Source: Ceratobasidium sp. AG-K
Lineage: Eukaryota; Basidiomycota; Agaricomycetes; Cantharellales; Ceratobasidiaceae
Length of the DNA stretch: 64,000 bases
NCBI GenBank assembly: GCA_037039685.1
Contig: JAWNGF010000005.1
Location: forward strand, 3,348,001-3,412,000
Reading direction: 5' to 3'
Under the pieces are notes generated by a model. It did no database searches, was not told where the DNA came from, and was given only the letters and a program-made list of their open reading frames with translations. Position numbers and translations under genes: made by a program. The first letter of the stretch is position 1. Each line of letters begins with the position of its first letter. This document shows positions 47,234 through 59,701 of the stretch, in pieces.

Positions 47234-50200
47234 ATGTCCCGCTCCCCTTGCAACGCGACTGAATGCTTGAGGTACGAACAGTGATGCCCTATATATCTCT
47301 TCAATTTTTGGCGCTCACCTAGTCTATTTCCTGCAAGGTGCCGGGCATGTCGCTCTTGCAACTGGTGGCCTGGACCGCCTTTCCCCCTTGATGTAACGTA
47401 GATAATAAATCCATATATTTACATACATGATCAGGAAGGTACGGTCAACGCGACTCCAACAAGCCTAAGATCGCCATTCAACTGCATGAAATGACGGAGC
47501 AGTGCGACTTTTAGTCCCGAGGTCGATTTTCGATTTTTCTTGTGGGCGCTTGGCAAGTACTTTTGCAAATCGCAGTAAATTGCGCAACACCGCGCTCCCA
47601 TCCAGAGAAAAAGATAGGCGGAGGACCGTCCTTCAGCCCACTCTCTTTTTGGAGCTTGTCAATCGAGTCTGGAAAGAGCTCGGAAACAAGCTTAACGATA
47701 GAACTCGCGCAGTCAACAATTCCGCTATGACTCCTATAGTTGACGGCAAGATGAAAGAGGGTTGGGTGGACCGCTTTACGCTTTTTAGCCCGGACTGCCT
47801 TGTTCTGTTCCTGGAGATCATTCGGCGTGTTAGCCAGCGCATACATGAATTCAACAACATGTATGAGAACAAACCTCCAAGCGCCACATAAAAGCCTTAA
47901 GGTCTTCAAACCGAAAGGAACTTCCTGCTGAAATCGTCTAAACGTCCGTCAGCGTATGGTAATTCCAAATTCGACTATGTATGTGCTATATTACCTGCGC
48001 AGTATCTCCTGCCATGAATATCCCGTGTGGATTGCTACTGAGACTGTGCAACACTACAAAACGCTGAAACGACTGTCCAATATTATGAGTATAAACCTAC
48101 ATTGAATATCAATCAACAAATTGTCTTGCGCCTAATCAAATGTTAGCATAAAGTTGCCAGACAATCACCCTCTGGACTCACTTCGTCAATATACCTGCAT
48201 CCCAAATATGCGAACTTAAGTACTTGTAGTAGCTGCTACTGAAAGTTTGTTGTACACACGTACAGGCAATCAAGCTTCTTTCCCGGAACCCTAGATCTCA
48301 TGGCTTTAACTAGTGCATGTGTGCTAGTGATGCGGAGCTTAGAATGATACTGTTAATGAGGTGACAAGAAGCGCTCACCGTTGTGCCACATCGCAGTGCC
48401 CGAGCTGACCTCGTCGGGTACAATACGCCTCGTAAAGGTCGTAGACGTGCTCGCGTTGAGAAGCAAAGGATGACCTCCGATATCTTCGTTCTGTATACTC
48501 TTCCCGACTTAGTGCTCCGGATTCAGAATCCAATGCAGCTTCGGACCCCTATAAAAACCAGAATTAGTATATATTGACGGGAAAAACATTTTTTTAGTAC
48601 CTCAATCACGCCAAGGAACTCGCTGTAGACCAATGTAGGGTCAAACCCCTTTTTGAGGCGATGATCAAAGCGTGGCCAATACGCAGCAAGAAACTTTCTG
48701 TAACAGACCCAGGGTTAAGGCTTAAGGGTCATTCATAGGGTTATAAGGCACTTACTCGAAGGTTATCATCGCCTGTTTGGCCTTCTTGATGCGCTCGTGC
48801 TCCAAGAACTCCGTCACGAAATCAGGGTCGAAAAAGGCGACTGGGTCGGGTTCGGCGACCTGGTCCTCTTTGTACGAACCCGGCATCGCACTTCCACCCC
48901 CAGCAGTAACCCCGGTTTTATTATCAATAACTTGTCCAATTTGGAGTCCAAAGTCTGCTTCAAGGAGGCTACAGAGCTGTACTCTGGTTAATCGCAACAA
49001 ATCACAAATTGGAAATGGCCATACCTGGTCGAACGAGAGAAACAGTGGGAAATGACGATCCTCAAGCATGGAGTATTTGGGTGGTAATCCAAAAGCCTCA
49101 TCGTCTTCGTCTTCGAGATCAGCTAACACATCCTCTTCAGGCTCGTCAAGATTGAGTTCGGTAGCCATTCGGGGGACCCCTTCATAATCTTCTGGTAGTG
49201 CTCCTGGACACGTTGGGCGAGCATGCGCGACTGGGTAACGAAAACTTGACGTGGTTTAGTAACATCCACCATGCTCTCAAACAGTATTTCGATTCCTAGC
49301 ATCTACATGGAGTAATGATATTCAGCCGAAGTCGTTCCAATTTTCTGGTGATTACTAGACCTTGAATACAATGCACGTCGTTTTTCCTATTTGCAAATCA
49401 GCGAACTGTGTATGCGGTTTGGGAGTAGTAGTACCGGTTCCACTTCGACCCAAAACAAAGCAAGACGAGTCATGGTAAATAACCTCTTTCTCCTTGTCAC
49501 TGGTGAGAGTCAGCTTCGCACTGCCCTCTCGGATCTCGTTCTGAATTAATTACTCACGACGGGTGGAAGGGGTGGTCTTCATCATTCAGGATTGCTGTTG
49601 ATCGGTAACAGTTAATATGCGTTACTACTAGGAAGTAGTGAAACATACGGGTAATAAGCGACTGGGACATAGGGACAAATTCTCCTAGGCTGAATCCAGT
49701 CACCATCAGCATATGTTGAACGATACGGCAATGCACTCACCCATAGAGTAAATCCCACTGAATAGAAGACAGTATTAGCTTGCGCTACGACCATATAGAT
49801 ACTTGTGAGCCCCTCACATCCTGGTTATCAACATCGTCTAGCACCTCGCGTTGAGCTCGAGCGCTGGATGATGATGGCTTGATTGACCCGCCAGAGTCCT
49901 GCTGGTGTGGGAACCGGGTAGGGCGAGTAACATTTTGCCCCGGTGCACGGTGGGTATCCCGATATAAGCATCTTTAGGTAGCCAGGTTTGCTCACGACCC
50001 AAGAGGAGCAGTAACCAGAGCATCTCACCGTTGACGATACTCCTTTCCACGGCGCTCTAAGCTGTGCGAGATTTGTGACCACATCCGGTTATCCAGTTGA
50101 GCGTGTGTGTAGACACCATAAACCTTGATAACTATTCAGATCGATTAGCGATGTGTAAGGAAACGCAACTTGGGTCATTAAATGTACCTTGTTCATCAAA

Positions 50201-51988
50201 CTGTTGAGGCATCGTTCAATTTCAGTATGAAAGGTAATAGCCCAACTAAAAAGCAACACCACCTTGACTTCTTCATCGGTTCTAATGTCGACCTGGTAGA
50301 CGATCCTCATATCTCGAGAAACTTTCGCCTCGTATATCGGAACTAACAGCAAGATACCCATACGGTCAGCTTGGAGTCGCAAAACAGTTGCCACCATATG
50401 CTCATACCTTCCGTACCCAGCCCTACCAACCTCTTTTGATTACTATCTGAGAAGAACCCTTCCGAAAGCTCCCTGACATCCAGCCAAGTTTAATTATTAT
50501 AGCGGCCAAGTTAGTGCCGGCCTCCATGATCGATAAGGTTGAGTGAAACCATCACTCACTCTAGTTTCTTTTGGACCATGTAATATCCGGGATTGTCTCG
50601 CTTTCGCATTCGCCGTAGATCGGCCATGGCACGCTTAGTGATGAGAACAGGCCATTCTCCCGGCAAAGAGTCTTCGTCAAAATACTTTGCGGAGGCGAGC
50701 GGCTGAATCCGAGAGAAGGCACCGGCGTCTGGAGCGGCTGTCAAACCTAAACCATTGTCTTCTGCGTCCTCGACTATAGTAGTAGGAACCGATGTGGATA
50801 TCACGAGCTCAACGGGAATCTTGAGGTAGCGCGCTTTGGTGTGATCTGCGAATCCCGGTTTCGCAAATGATACAAGAAACATCTGGTTGCCAGTCGATCA
50901 AATAAAGCGATCATGAGAAGGCATAATCCCCTTACCTCGAGTGCTTTGTGCAAGCGCAACAGTAGACTTGACTGAACATTCATTGCCTCCTTATGAGTGG
51001 CAGGAAAATCAACTTCAGCTGCTTTGAATACCCTCGGATCGACGGCTCCGTTACTCCAATGCGCCTGATTGGCGATGCTAACCGACGTCTTGCGCCTTTT
51101 TTGAATTTTGGATCTGAACTTGACCGATAAATCTGCCTGCTCATCCTTTTCCCCAAGATCGCCCAGATCACCAAATCCAAGGTGACCCAATGCCTCAAGC
51201 GCGGTGGTGAGGTATGGTAGCCGTCGACCCTCCTCATCGACCTTACGGGAAACTATCTTGAGAGGTAAGCGATCGAAATATGTTCGGAACCGCTCGATTA
51301 GGGTGCTAATAATGCTCTCCTTCCACGCCTCGCAAGTCGTTGGGAAAAGTACCCCACACAAGGCTTCGGAGACAGTCTCCCGGATTTCTTCATCAGCTGT
51401 GGACAAACGCATTAGGGAATGTTCCCCAGATTCATCGTTGTACGTACCCGCAAGAAGAAACTCGAGTAAGTCTACCTCAATCTCAGCCAGATCTTGGATA
51501 GTGTCGGCCATATCAAGCGTCGCAGCCGCCCGCCGCAATTTCGTTTGAGCAAAATTAATCCATTCCTCGGGGGTACTGGGGAGTAATTCATCTGCCAAAT
51601 CTAGTCTCGGGGTCTTCCGAGTCGTGGGAGACGTGGGAGAGCGGAGCAGCCCCTCTCGATGGTCGTCGAGTTTCGTGCTTTGGCGCGGAGAAAGCTGGAT
51701 ACTTCTCCGGGTTGTTGGGGATTGTGGTTGGGACACGTCTGATCGGGCCCGAGTCGAGCGCGTCATTACTATAGTAGACTTATGATTTCTTGAAGCGACA
51801 AGGTGGAAACTCGTTGTCGTGGAGGTACGCAAGAGTGTTTGCTTGATCTGGAGTGGCTACGAATTGCCACTGACATATAAGGGCCAGATATGTCATGATG
51901 ACTAATCAACCAAATAGGATGGGATGATCGTGATGCAGTTACTACTTTGTGGCTGTTTTCTCTATCTACATAGAGTTCTACTGAAACC

Positions 51989-53711
51989 ATGCTTGAACTC
52001 ATCGCAGAACTTGGTACCGCAAGCGCGCTGCTGAGCACCGCAATCGAACGATATCTCAATGCTTGTACCGCTATCCAAACCTATTACATGCAGACTACCA
52101 CGCTCGCCGACGTTCCTTCTACGCTCACTAACAACGTTGCAACCGAGTCAGCTTCTCTTCCATGGTACACGACCAAGCTGAAAGAATCGTTTTCCGTTAT
52201 AAACCAAGCCCGAAACATCTCCACTAAGATTACCCCCATCATCCACGCACTCCCCTCGGAGGTCCTAGCACGTATATTCTTACTCTTGTCGGCTCTTCGT
52301 GTGGCATAGATGCCGATGACAGCAAGTCGAGATCTATGCCAAAGCATCCCGACTTTTTATCTCACGTATGCTCTCGCTGGCGCCAGACATCTATAGAATT
52401 GCCGGCGCTCTGGACGCACATCGATCTCGCCTATTTTTACTTATCGGGTGAAAGGTTTGTTGATCGTGCGGAGTTTTTCGCAACTCGATCAAACCACTGC
52501 CTCTAGATCGTTATATTCGAATACCCGAATCCTGGGACACCGTTAATCATAAAGTTCATGCTCTATACCAGTTCCTAGATTCTTTTGCGAGGCGCACCAA
52601 GACCCTGGAGTTGGCGACTCCAACTACGGTCACATATTTCCAAGCCGACTTTCTCAGCGCTTTCTGCAATTTCATAAAACCAAGAGTACTTCTCGAGTTC
52701 GGCATTACTGATTATGCTCCCTATGTGCCAAAACATATCCACGCTGCCGACTGGGAGGAAGAACCGCAGGATTTCAGGCCCGAGCCCGAGACGTACGAAC
52801 TACGTATTTTCATGCGCCAGCAACAATTCGGAGATCTCTTATTACCCGTTCAGGTTCTGCGGCTCTGTGTATTATACCCACACTGGACGAGCCAGGCATA
52901 TCGTGGCCTAGTAGAATTCCGCCTCGACCACCCTGCTGGACCATGAGGACATCATATTTCTGCCTGGGAGCTCTACGACATCCTTGTATCGAGCCCTATA
53001 CTAGCCGTACTCCGCTTCGGGCTTGAAATCAATGGTGACGTCGGCGGTCCAAATTTGGTGCCAGTAAATCTACAGGAGCTGCAAATACTAAATTTGGGCT
53101 CCGTATTTGAAAGGGCCCATTTGGAAACCTTTCTTTCGTCGCTCACTCCTTGCTTGAGGCCTATACATTTGACCATGTGGCTCGAGAATCGTGGTGTGGC
53201 GTCGCTATCATGCCGAGGCTCTAACATTGCCAAATTCCTTGAATGCTCAAATGTAGAGAGACTGTGCCTGGGTGGATATGACTGCGAGCGAGTTCCTGCA
53301 ATTGCATATCTACCTGATTTGTTGCCTTCGCTCCGCATTTTGCTCCTACACAGAGCCAGGGATCATTCGTTGCCTCAGACTTTCGAGAAACTCATGGAAA
53401 AGAGCTATCCGACTGCATCCTTCACCCAAGAAACTATTTACTTGCAAGGCGGGGTATTCGAATTGGATTATCTCTGCTACTTGATCAAGAGATGTTCGGT
53501 TCAAGCGATAGTTTTGAGAGGATCCATTGTATTTTGTAATGCCAAGCAGTGCACTCGCGACGAACTCACCGAGAAGTTGTCCTATCGTGAAACAACCTGG
53601 CTTCGATTCGTACCTCGAGAATCGGACCTCAGATTGGATTGGGTGGCTGAACGGGTCGAGGTTGTAAATCTGAGGCAATTACTGGTTTGTGTTTGTGTCC
53701 CGAATACGTAG
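51989..53711 (+). pseudogene. F-box/leucine-rich-repeat-like gene, frameshifted
   Basis: The ATG at 51989 opens an N-terminal helix and an F-box-like segment (IHALPSEVLARIF). The frame is lost near 52275; the continuation in another frame (CGIDADDSKSRSMPKHPDFL, HVCSRWRQTSIELPALWTHI) is typical of basidiomycete F-box proteins. A second shift near 52495-52505 leads to LPLDRYIRIPESWDTVN. A TGA at about 52945 then interrupts a third part (ISAWELYDILVSSPILAV...), after which an LRR-like region is open to 53711. It is a likely pseudogene; undetected introns do not explain the first shift. Members of this family are substrate adaptors of SCF ubiquitin ligases and are highly expanded in these fungi. 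Confidence 0.6.
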
Positions 53712-53968
53712 AAACAACCCGATTATGTAGTTGGAACTGCCTAGTCTCACTTTGAGTTCGAGTTAAAGTAAATTTAGTTCACCGTACCATGGTAGCCCTG
53801 TATTTGTTTATCTGTTGTGTAATCATGCTTTGAGCCGATATCGACAAAGGCTCGAGAGTGCGGGAACCTGTTTCATGAAAGAAATGCCAAACCGTCAGCT
53901 TCGTCCTAGGTGTCCCATCACCATAGGTCTACCCGGTTACAACGTTAGGGATACCATTCCGAATAACT

Positions 53969-54226
53969 TGTTGTAACTTGGTAATCATACACGTACTTAC
54001 ATGCGTGTCGTCTACGTGTTTCCGAGTTCGTATCTCTTTTGTGTGTTGTACATTCGTGTCAACACGTATTTCTGTCGTATATACATAGTATCTTTAGCGT
54101 GTATAAATAGAGGCTGTATAAACGTTGTATGTACATCGATTCAGTCGTATACATTCGCTCTTCCACTGCTCCCATTCGCTAAGACCTAGCTTTGAGTGTC
54201 GAGACGTTCTCGAGTGATCCTCAACA
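53969..54226 (+). repeat. Copia 5' LTR
   Basis: 258 bp with a TATAAATA box at 54103-54110. It keeps every CpG that has been lost from the 3' copy. Confidence 0.96.
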
Positions 54227-54240
54227 GGTTATGAGCCCTG
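54227..54240 (+). promoter_or_regulatory. Copia primer-binding site, internal initiator tRNA-Met type
   Basis: GGTTATGAGCCCTG begins at the first base after the LTR. Its complement is the anticodon stem-loop of eukaryotic initiator tRNA-Met (CAGGGCUCAUAACC), not the tRNA 3' end. This indicates priming from a half-tRNA, as known for Drosophila copia. Confidence 0.85.
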
Positions 54241-54279
54241 AGCACTGTTAATTTCGACCCCATTTAAAATTCGCCCACT

Positions 54280-57200
54280 GTGTCTACATATTCATCAGAC
54301 AATCCCCCGCTCTCAACACCTGAGGGATCGCCACAACGCAGGCCCGTACAAGCCTCACCTGAGCATACATCTTCCGACGAAGTCTCACTTGACTTACAAC
54401 CCGAATTTGCTGATCCCGAACCGACCGGATTTATAAATACCGACCAATACGCTGAAGCCGAATTCGAACTACCTGGATCCCCGGCATCCAATCCGACTTA
54501 TCAACCACGTTACATTGACGAGCTACACAATCAGCTCATAAACTCGGCCCCGTTTAGCACCGAATACCATCGATTATTATCATTTCTTGCCGATTACGAA
54601 GCGCTTCTAGCGTTACATACACCCGACGAAGCCGCTGAACTTACACGCGAGCTTATCCGAGCAGCCGAACCCTATCTTTTCGAATTAGAACACGTCGGCT
54701 ATCCATCACCACCAGTTACACCGCGAATCCGATTTGTCACATTCCATCCAGCACCTCCACATCCAAAGATGGCACAAGTCAATATATCCGACAATAATTT
54801 CAAGATTCCACTACTTACTGGACGGGACAATTACCCAGCATGGAATGTGCAAATGCAAGACATGCTTATTGAAACCGACCTTTGGGAATACGTAAATGGA
54901 AATAACTCCACCAGACTCGTCGTTCGAGCAGCAGTACCTGAACAACAAGATACAAACGGCAATGTAATAGCTGCAGCCATAACCGAAATTACACAACAAA
55001 CAGTCAATGACTGGGAAAAGAACAATCGGAAGGCACTCGGAGTTATCAGACGACGCATAGAGTCAGTGCCAATGGTCCACGTAGCAAGACTCGACACCGC
55101 ATCAGCAGTCTGGGCCCGATTAAGACAAGTTTACCAAAACATTGGTACTGCGGCCATGACCCTCCTCCGAAACCAGTTCACTGGACTACGCATGTCTGAA
55201 GGCGATGACCTTGAAGAACACATCAAGAAACTAAGGTCCACCTTTGATCAACTTAATACCGCCTTACTTGCTGAAAACTCAAACCCAATTATTGAACTGG
55301 AGTTCATCCAACAACTCCTTGCATCCTTACCCGAATCCTGGCAATACTTAGTTGCCGTCATTGATCAAACACCCTCATCAACCGATCCTGAAGGCATCCA
55401 GATCTCAGCTGATGTCACGTCGCGCCTACTTGCTGAATTCCACCGTCGCAAAGCCCAAAATACTGAAAAAGCCTACTATATGCGACAAAACAACAATAAT
55501 AATCGCGGAAATCGACAACCTCGAGCCACTGATAGACTTACTATCACTTGCAATAATTGTGGCATTATTGGGCATATTAAACGCGATTGTCGCAAACCCG
55601 GCGGAGGAAATTACAAGCGCAGCAATAATAACAATAATCGAGGACAAGGCAACTATCGAGGCAACAATAGCAATAGAGGACGAAATAACAACAACCAAGG
55701 AAGACGATCCAACAACAATGGTCGAGGACGAAATAACAACAATGAGCGACAAAGCAACAACAATGAAAATCAAGGCAAACAAGCAAATTTTGCAAGTTCT
55801 GACAATACAGAAGTCGCTTTTGTCTTCACAACATCTCAACTTGCCAACCAATTTGAACGACAAGCTCAACCTCTCATTGCAAAGCAAGAAACTCACATTG
55901 AGGACCTTCCCGAGTCCATTAAACAGGAAATAATAGCAAAGTTCAACCCAACAAATCTCTTTGGTCAAACCAAAACGCAATATAGCTTTGCTACTAATGA
56001 TACTTGGATTATAGATTCTGGCGCTTCCTGTCACGTCACTAATAGGCAAGAACATCTAACCAATTTCACTCCCATCAAATCAACAGTCATGGGAATTGGA
56101 GGACAAGCTGAAATTACAGGCCTTGGCACACTCACTCTCAACGTTGGAATCACACTGCCCAAAATTAACAATAAAGGACCACAATCCAAGGACGCATATA
56201 ATGACCAAATTGAACTCAATAACGTTGCACTGGTCGAAAAATCACCAGTAAACCTCATTTCCCTTTCTGCATGGACCAACACCTTTCCATGGATGAAGAA
56301 AGTCATTCAAGAAGACTGGATGTATTTTTATGAGGAAGATCACATTGTAGCTGCAGCACAGAAATTAGGCAATCGCCAAACCAGTAACTCTTGGCACTTA
56401 ATTGCCACTGTCAACAAATTCCAGAATGCATATACAGCGCAATCACTCCAAGATTGGCACATTATACTTGGTCACACAGACCCACGCAACGTCATTTGCC
56501 TATTGGAAATATCTAAAACTTTATCCCTGACACAACGCAAAACCAAAGACCCACATTTTGACTGTATTGGTTGTGTCAAAGGAAAATCAACCGTCCGACA
56601 ATTCGGAAATATGCCATCCAACAAATCTTTCAATATTGGCAATTTATTTTACTCTGACGTATGGGGACCTGCGCACACACCATCCATTCAAGGCTACTTA
56701 TATTACATCACTTTTACCAACGCAGCATCCCACTTCACCTTCCTTTTCTTCATGAAACACAAAAATGAAGCTGTCAACAAGTTCATTAAACTAGGAAACA
56801 TCATGCGCACCCAAAAAGGAGTTGAAATCAAATGCATACACTTTGATAACGGAAAGGAACTAGTCAACAAATGTCTTGAAGATCACTGCAAAAAGACCAG
56901 CACCAAGATAACTACCACAGCACCTTACTCATCTCAACAAAACGGTGTTGCTGAGCACAAAAATCAATCACTTACTGAGCATGGAAGATACATGCTCCAT
57001 GGTCATTCCAATATGCGCAATAAAGCTTATCTTTGGTCAGAAGCTATTGCATACGCATGCCTAATCAACAACAGTATGCCTGCCAAAATAAATGGAGAAT
57101 GGAAAATACCTCAAGTCCAAATGTTTGGCAACCCCCTTGATATGAAGTATTTTCAACTTTTTGGCACCACCTGCCATGTACTACTTCAAAAGAAAGGACA

Positions 57201-59694
57201 GGACAAAATGGCAGCCAAAACTCAAACCACAATATTTACAGGATTAGGACGTAATTCCGGAGGCGTATGGAAATACCTGGCACTACCCCACTGTGCAATT
57301 CAAGAGTCAAGAAATGTTTATTTCTCATGGCATTTACCAGATCCCGCCTCATTGCTTGACGCCCCACCACTTGGATTATCAGAGATACATGAAGATTTTG
57401 ATGATACAGACTGGACTGAGATGGAAATGCCAAGTGAGGGGGAGCGGGAGAATGAGTCCAAACCTCAGAATGCCAGCAAAGTCAAATCAAACTCAGTTGA
57501 ACCAGCAACTCCCACGGCAACTCCCAAATCTTGCGCCAACTCACAGTCCACTCAGCCAATTCCCACACAGCCAGTTGCTTCTTGCACTTGCTCAAAGGCC
57601 ATAAAACGCGATACCAAGAGACAGGGGGAGTCAGCACACTCAGTTTTCACATCTGGCAACAATTCCTGTTGCTCTATGCCTGCCATTTGCAAAGTTCACA
57701 CTTGCACCCTTGCAAATGTTGCTATTCCATCAATTACTCGTCTTAATGCTCCTGTCCATCATCATCCAACCAGTAACGGCTCCTCTGCGTCACCACAACA
57801 AATTAATTGGGCACAAGCTATGGACTACATTGTTGACCACAACAAACTTGTACTCCAAGACCCCAAGGAGGCCTATCCTTACAAACAGAGCTACATAGGC
57901 CTTAGCTCCAACAATGGGCACTTCCCAGAAGACATCTATGAGGATCTCAAATGCATGAACAAGAACTGCCATCAAGAACTCAAGTATTTCAATCAATGGT
58001 CAGACTACAACTTCACAGTACTTGATAAACCAACTATTGGACACAATGGCTATATGCACAACAAATTGTCCCCCAAATGGTCCAAAGCAATTGCTGATCT
58101 GCACCATGGCGAGGCCTGGCTCAAAGCAGGAATGGAAGAATTCCGCCAGCTTCAAGAACAAGAGGTTTTCAACGATTTCCCATGCAATATGGTACCTCTA
58201 GGCAATCAAGTTTTGGGCTCAATGTTTGTCACACGCCTTAAACTCAATCAAAACAATAGCATCGTCTGTCACAAGGCCCGTCTCGTTGTTTTGGGGAACC
58301 AGCAAATCCCTGGCAAGTCTTATAACAAAATATCATCAAATACACCTGCTCTTGACACCATTTGCATTGTTTTATCCGTCATAACTCACACCAACCTCAA
58401 TTGCCATATGATCAATGTTCATGGGGCTTACACACATGCTCCAATCGATTGTACACTCTATGTCAAATACCCTGAAGGCTTTGGTAAAGGCGGCCCAACT
58501 ATAATGAAGCTCAAGAAAGCCTTATATGGCGCTCATCAGTCCGGATTTCTTTGGGAAAAGTTCCGCAACGAGAAACTCGTTTCCCTGGGCTACAAATGCA
58601 ATCCAGCCAACCACTCAGTGTTCCAACGCAAATCTAATGGCGTACTATCGATCCTTGTATGCTATGTCGACGATTTCCTTGTCTGCACCACCCCTGGCCA
58701 CATTGATTCAATCAAAGACAAAATCAAAGCACAATTTGATTGCAGAGACTTAGGCAAGACAAAATCATTTCTAGGCATGAATATCACTTGAGATTGCCCC
58801 AACTTGTCCCTCTCCATTGATATGTTGACCTATACTAAAAATATCATTGACTTGGCCGATCTCACAAGTGCCAAATTTGCTCATTCCCCCATGTTGCATA
58901 CAAACCCGATTCTCAAACCTGCAACCAATATATGGTGGAACTACCCATATGCCACCAACATTGGACGACTCCTTTGGCTTGCTCATTGCTGTCAGCCCGA
59001 CATCATGTTTGTTGTTTGTCTCTTAGCCTGTTTCACATCCTGTTACAACAAATCCCATGTCAACATTATGAAGAGATGTTTTTGATACATCTCTGGCACA
59101 TCCCACATTGGAATTCAATAGGATGGCACTGGTCCTTTTTATGAGGTTATATACACAGATGCAGACCATGGCATGCAACACAGCTGTAAATCAATCTCCA
59201 GCAGAATCCCTATGCTTGGAGGCGGCCCAATAATGTGGTGGTCATCTAAACAGGCCACTACCTTGCTTTCCACAATGGAATCCGAATTCCAATTGCTTGC
59301 CAAATCCGTTCAAGAGTTCCTTTGGCTCTGGTACTTTCTTTTTGGCCTCAAAATCGATATCTCAAAGCTGTCTACCATCCTAATCGATAATCAGGCAACC
59401 ATTGACTATGTTTGCACTCCCAACAATTGTACCCAAGCCAAACATATTGATATTTGTTACAATTTTGTCCAAGATTACCACAAGCAAGAAGACTTCAAAT
59501 TATCCTATGTCCCAACTCACAACAATCTCGCCGATGTGCTTACAAAGCCACTTGCTTATGCTCAACATTGGTACCTTGCTAATTTGTATCTTGGAATCTG
59601 TGCAGAAGACGCCCACAAGGCTTTAGGCAAACATTTTCCCCACTCTCTTTATATGTTTGCTTTAACTTTGGCTTTTGCACACATGGCTCATTGA
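54280..59694 (+). pseudogene. gag-pol: Copia Gag-Pol polyprotein with three premature stops
   Basis: Open from 54280 to a TGA at 58789-58791; further stops at 59083-59085 and 59119-59121, then open to 59694, all in one frame. The first ATG in this frame is 54769, so the 163 preceding codons need a non-ATG start or have lost their ATG. Order: gag (LTGRDNYPAWNVQMQDML), CCHC knuckle (CNNCGIIGHIKRDC), Asn-rich linker, protease (WIIDSGASCHV), integrase (HTDPRNVICLL...C-x2-C, FYSDVWGP, HFDNGKEL, NGVAEHKNQS), reverse transcriptase (catalytic CYVDDFL near 58661; the first Asp motif reads MINVHGAY) and RNase H (YTDADH, STMESEF, TQAKHID). Several replacements fit CpG decay. It is non-functional as read. 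Confidence 0.93.
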
Positions 59695-59701
59695 GGGGGA
59701 G
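59691..59701 (+). promoter_or_regulatory. Copia polypurine tract
   Basis: TGAGGGGGAG lies directly before the 3' LTR. It is the plus-strand primer in reverse transcription. Confidence 0.85.

Larger units (their letters stand above)
42062..47575 (+). mobile_element. Tc1-like DNA transposon with cargo gene (5,514 bp)
   Basis: Flanked by TA on both sides (42060-42061 and 47576-47577). The ends are inverted repeats of about 137 bp: the outer 84 bp, starting (C/T)TGCGATTTGCAAAAG, match with two differences, then a variable patch, then GGAGTCGCGTTGACCGT in both. Inside are a plus-strand DD34E transposase, a convergent multi-exon cargo gene and a MITE-like repeat. Removing the element and one TA restores the helicase frame exactly, which fixes both boundaries. 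The transposase has no visible defects, so the element may still be active. Confidence 0.92.
37395..51766 (-). pseudogene. TRANK1-like UvrD/Rep superfamily helicase with TPR region, split by a Tc1-like transposon
   Basis: Large SF1 helicase-like gene, start ATG 51766-51764 (MTRSTRARSDVSQPQ), stop TAA 37397-37395. Order: disordered Ser/Thr/Pro N-terminus; helical region; PIYEAKVSRDMRIVYQVDI; VYGVYTHAQLDNRMW; Walker A GRSGTGKTT, split by an intron near 49386-49435; Walker B YIDEAQDNLLIDI over several tiny exons near 48080-48210; NPHGIFMAGDTAQ and SSFRFEDLKAF; NYRSHSGIVDCA; then, after the insertion, GASQVILVRSETARKTL, YESKGLEFDDVLLYDFFEDS, and ELKNLYVGLTRARKNCWIWD. A TPR-like region (RGRSLFNKELYSQAAFCFEKA) and a long helical C-terminus follow. 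The transposon at 42062-47575 interrupts an exon. Apart from that I find the frame open, with many short introns. Function of fungal members is not settled; an RNA or DNA helicase is inferred. Confidence 0.9.

Noticed and set aside
37395..51766. Two independent helicase genes on either side of the transposon
   Set aside because: Helicase motifs are in one order, the frame joins exactly at the TA, and neither half has its own start or stop at the break.
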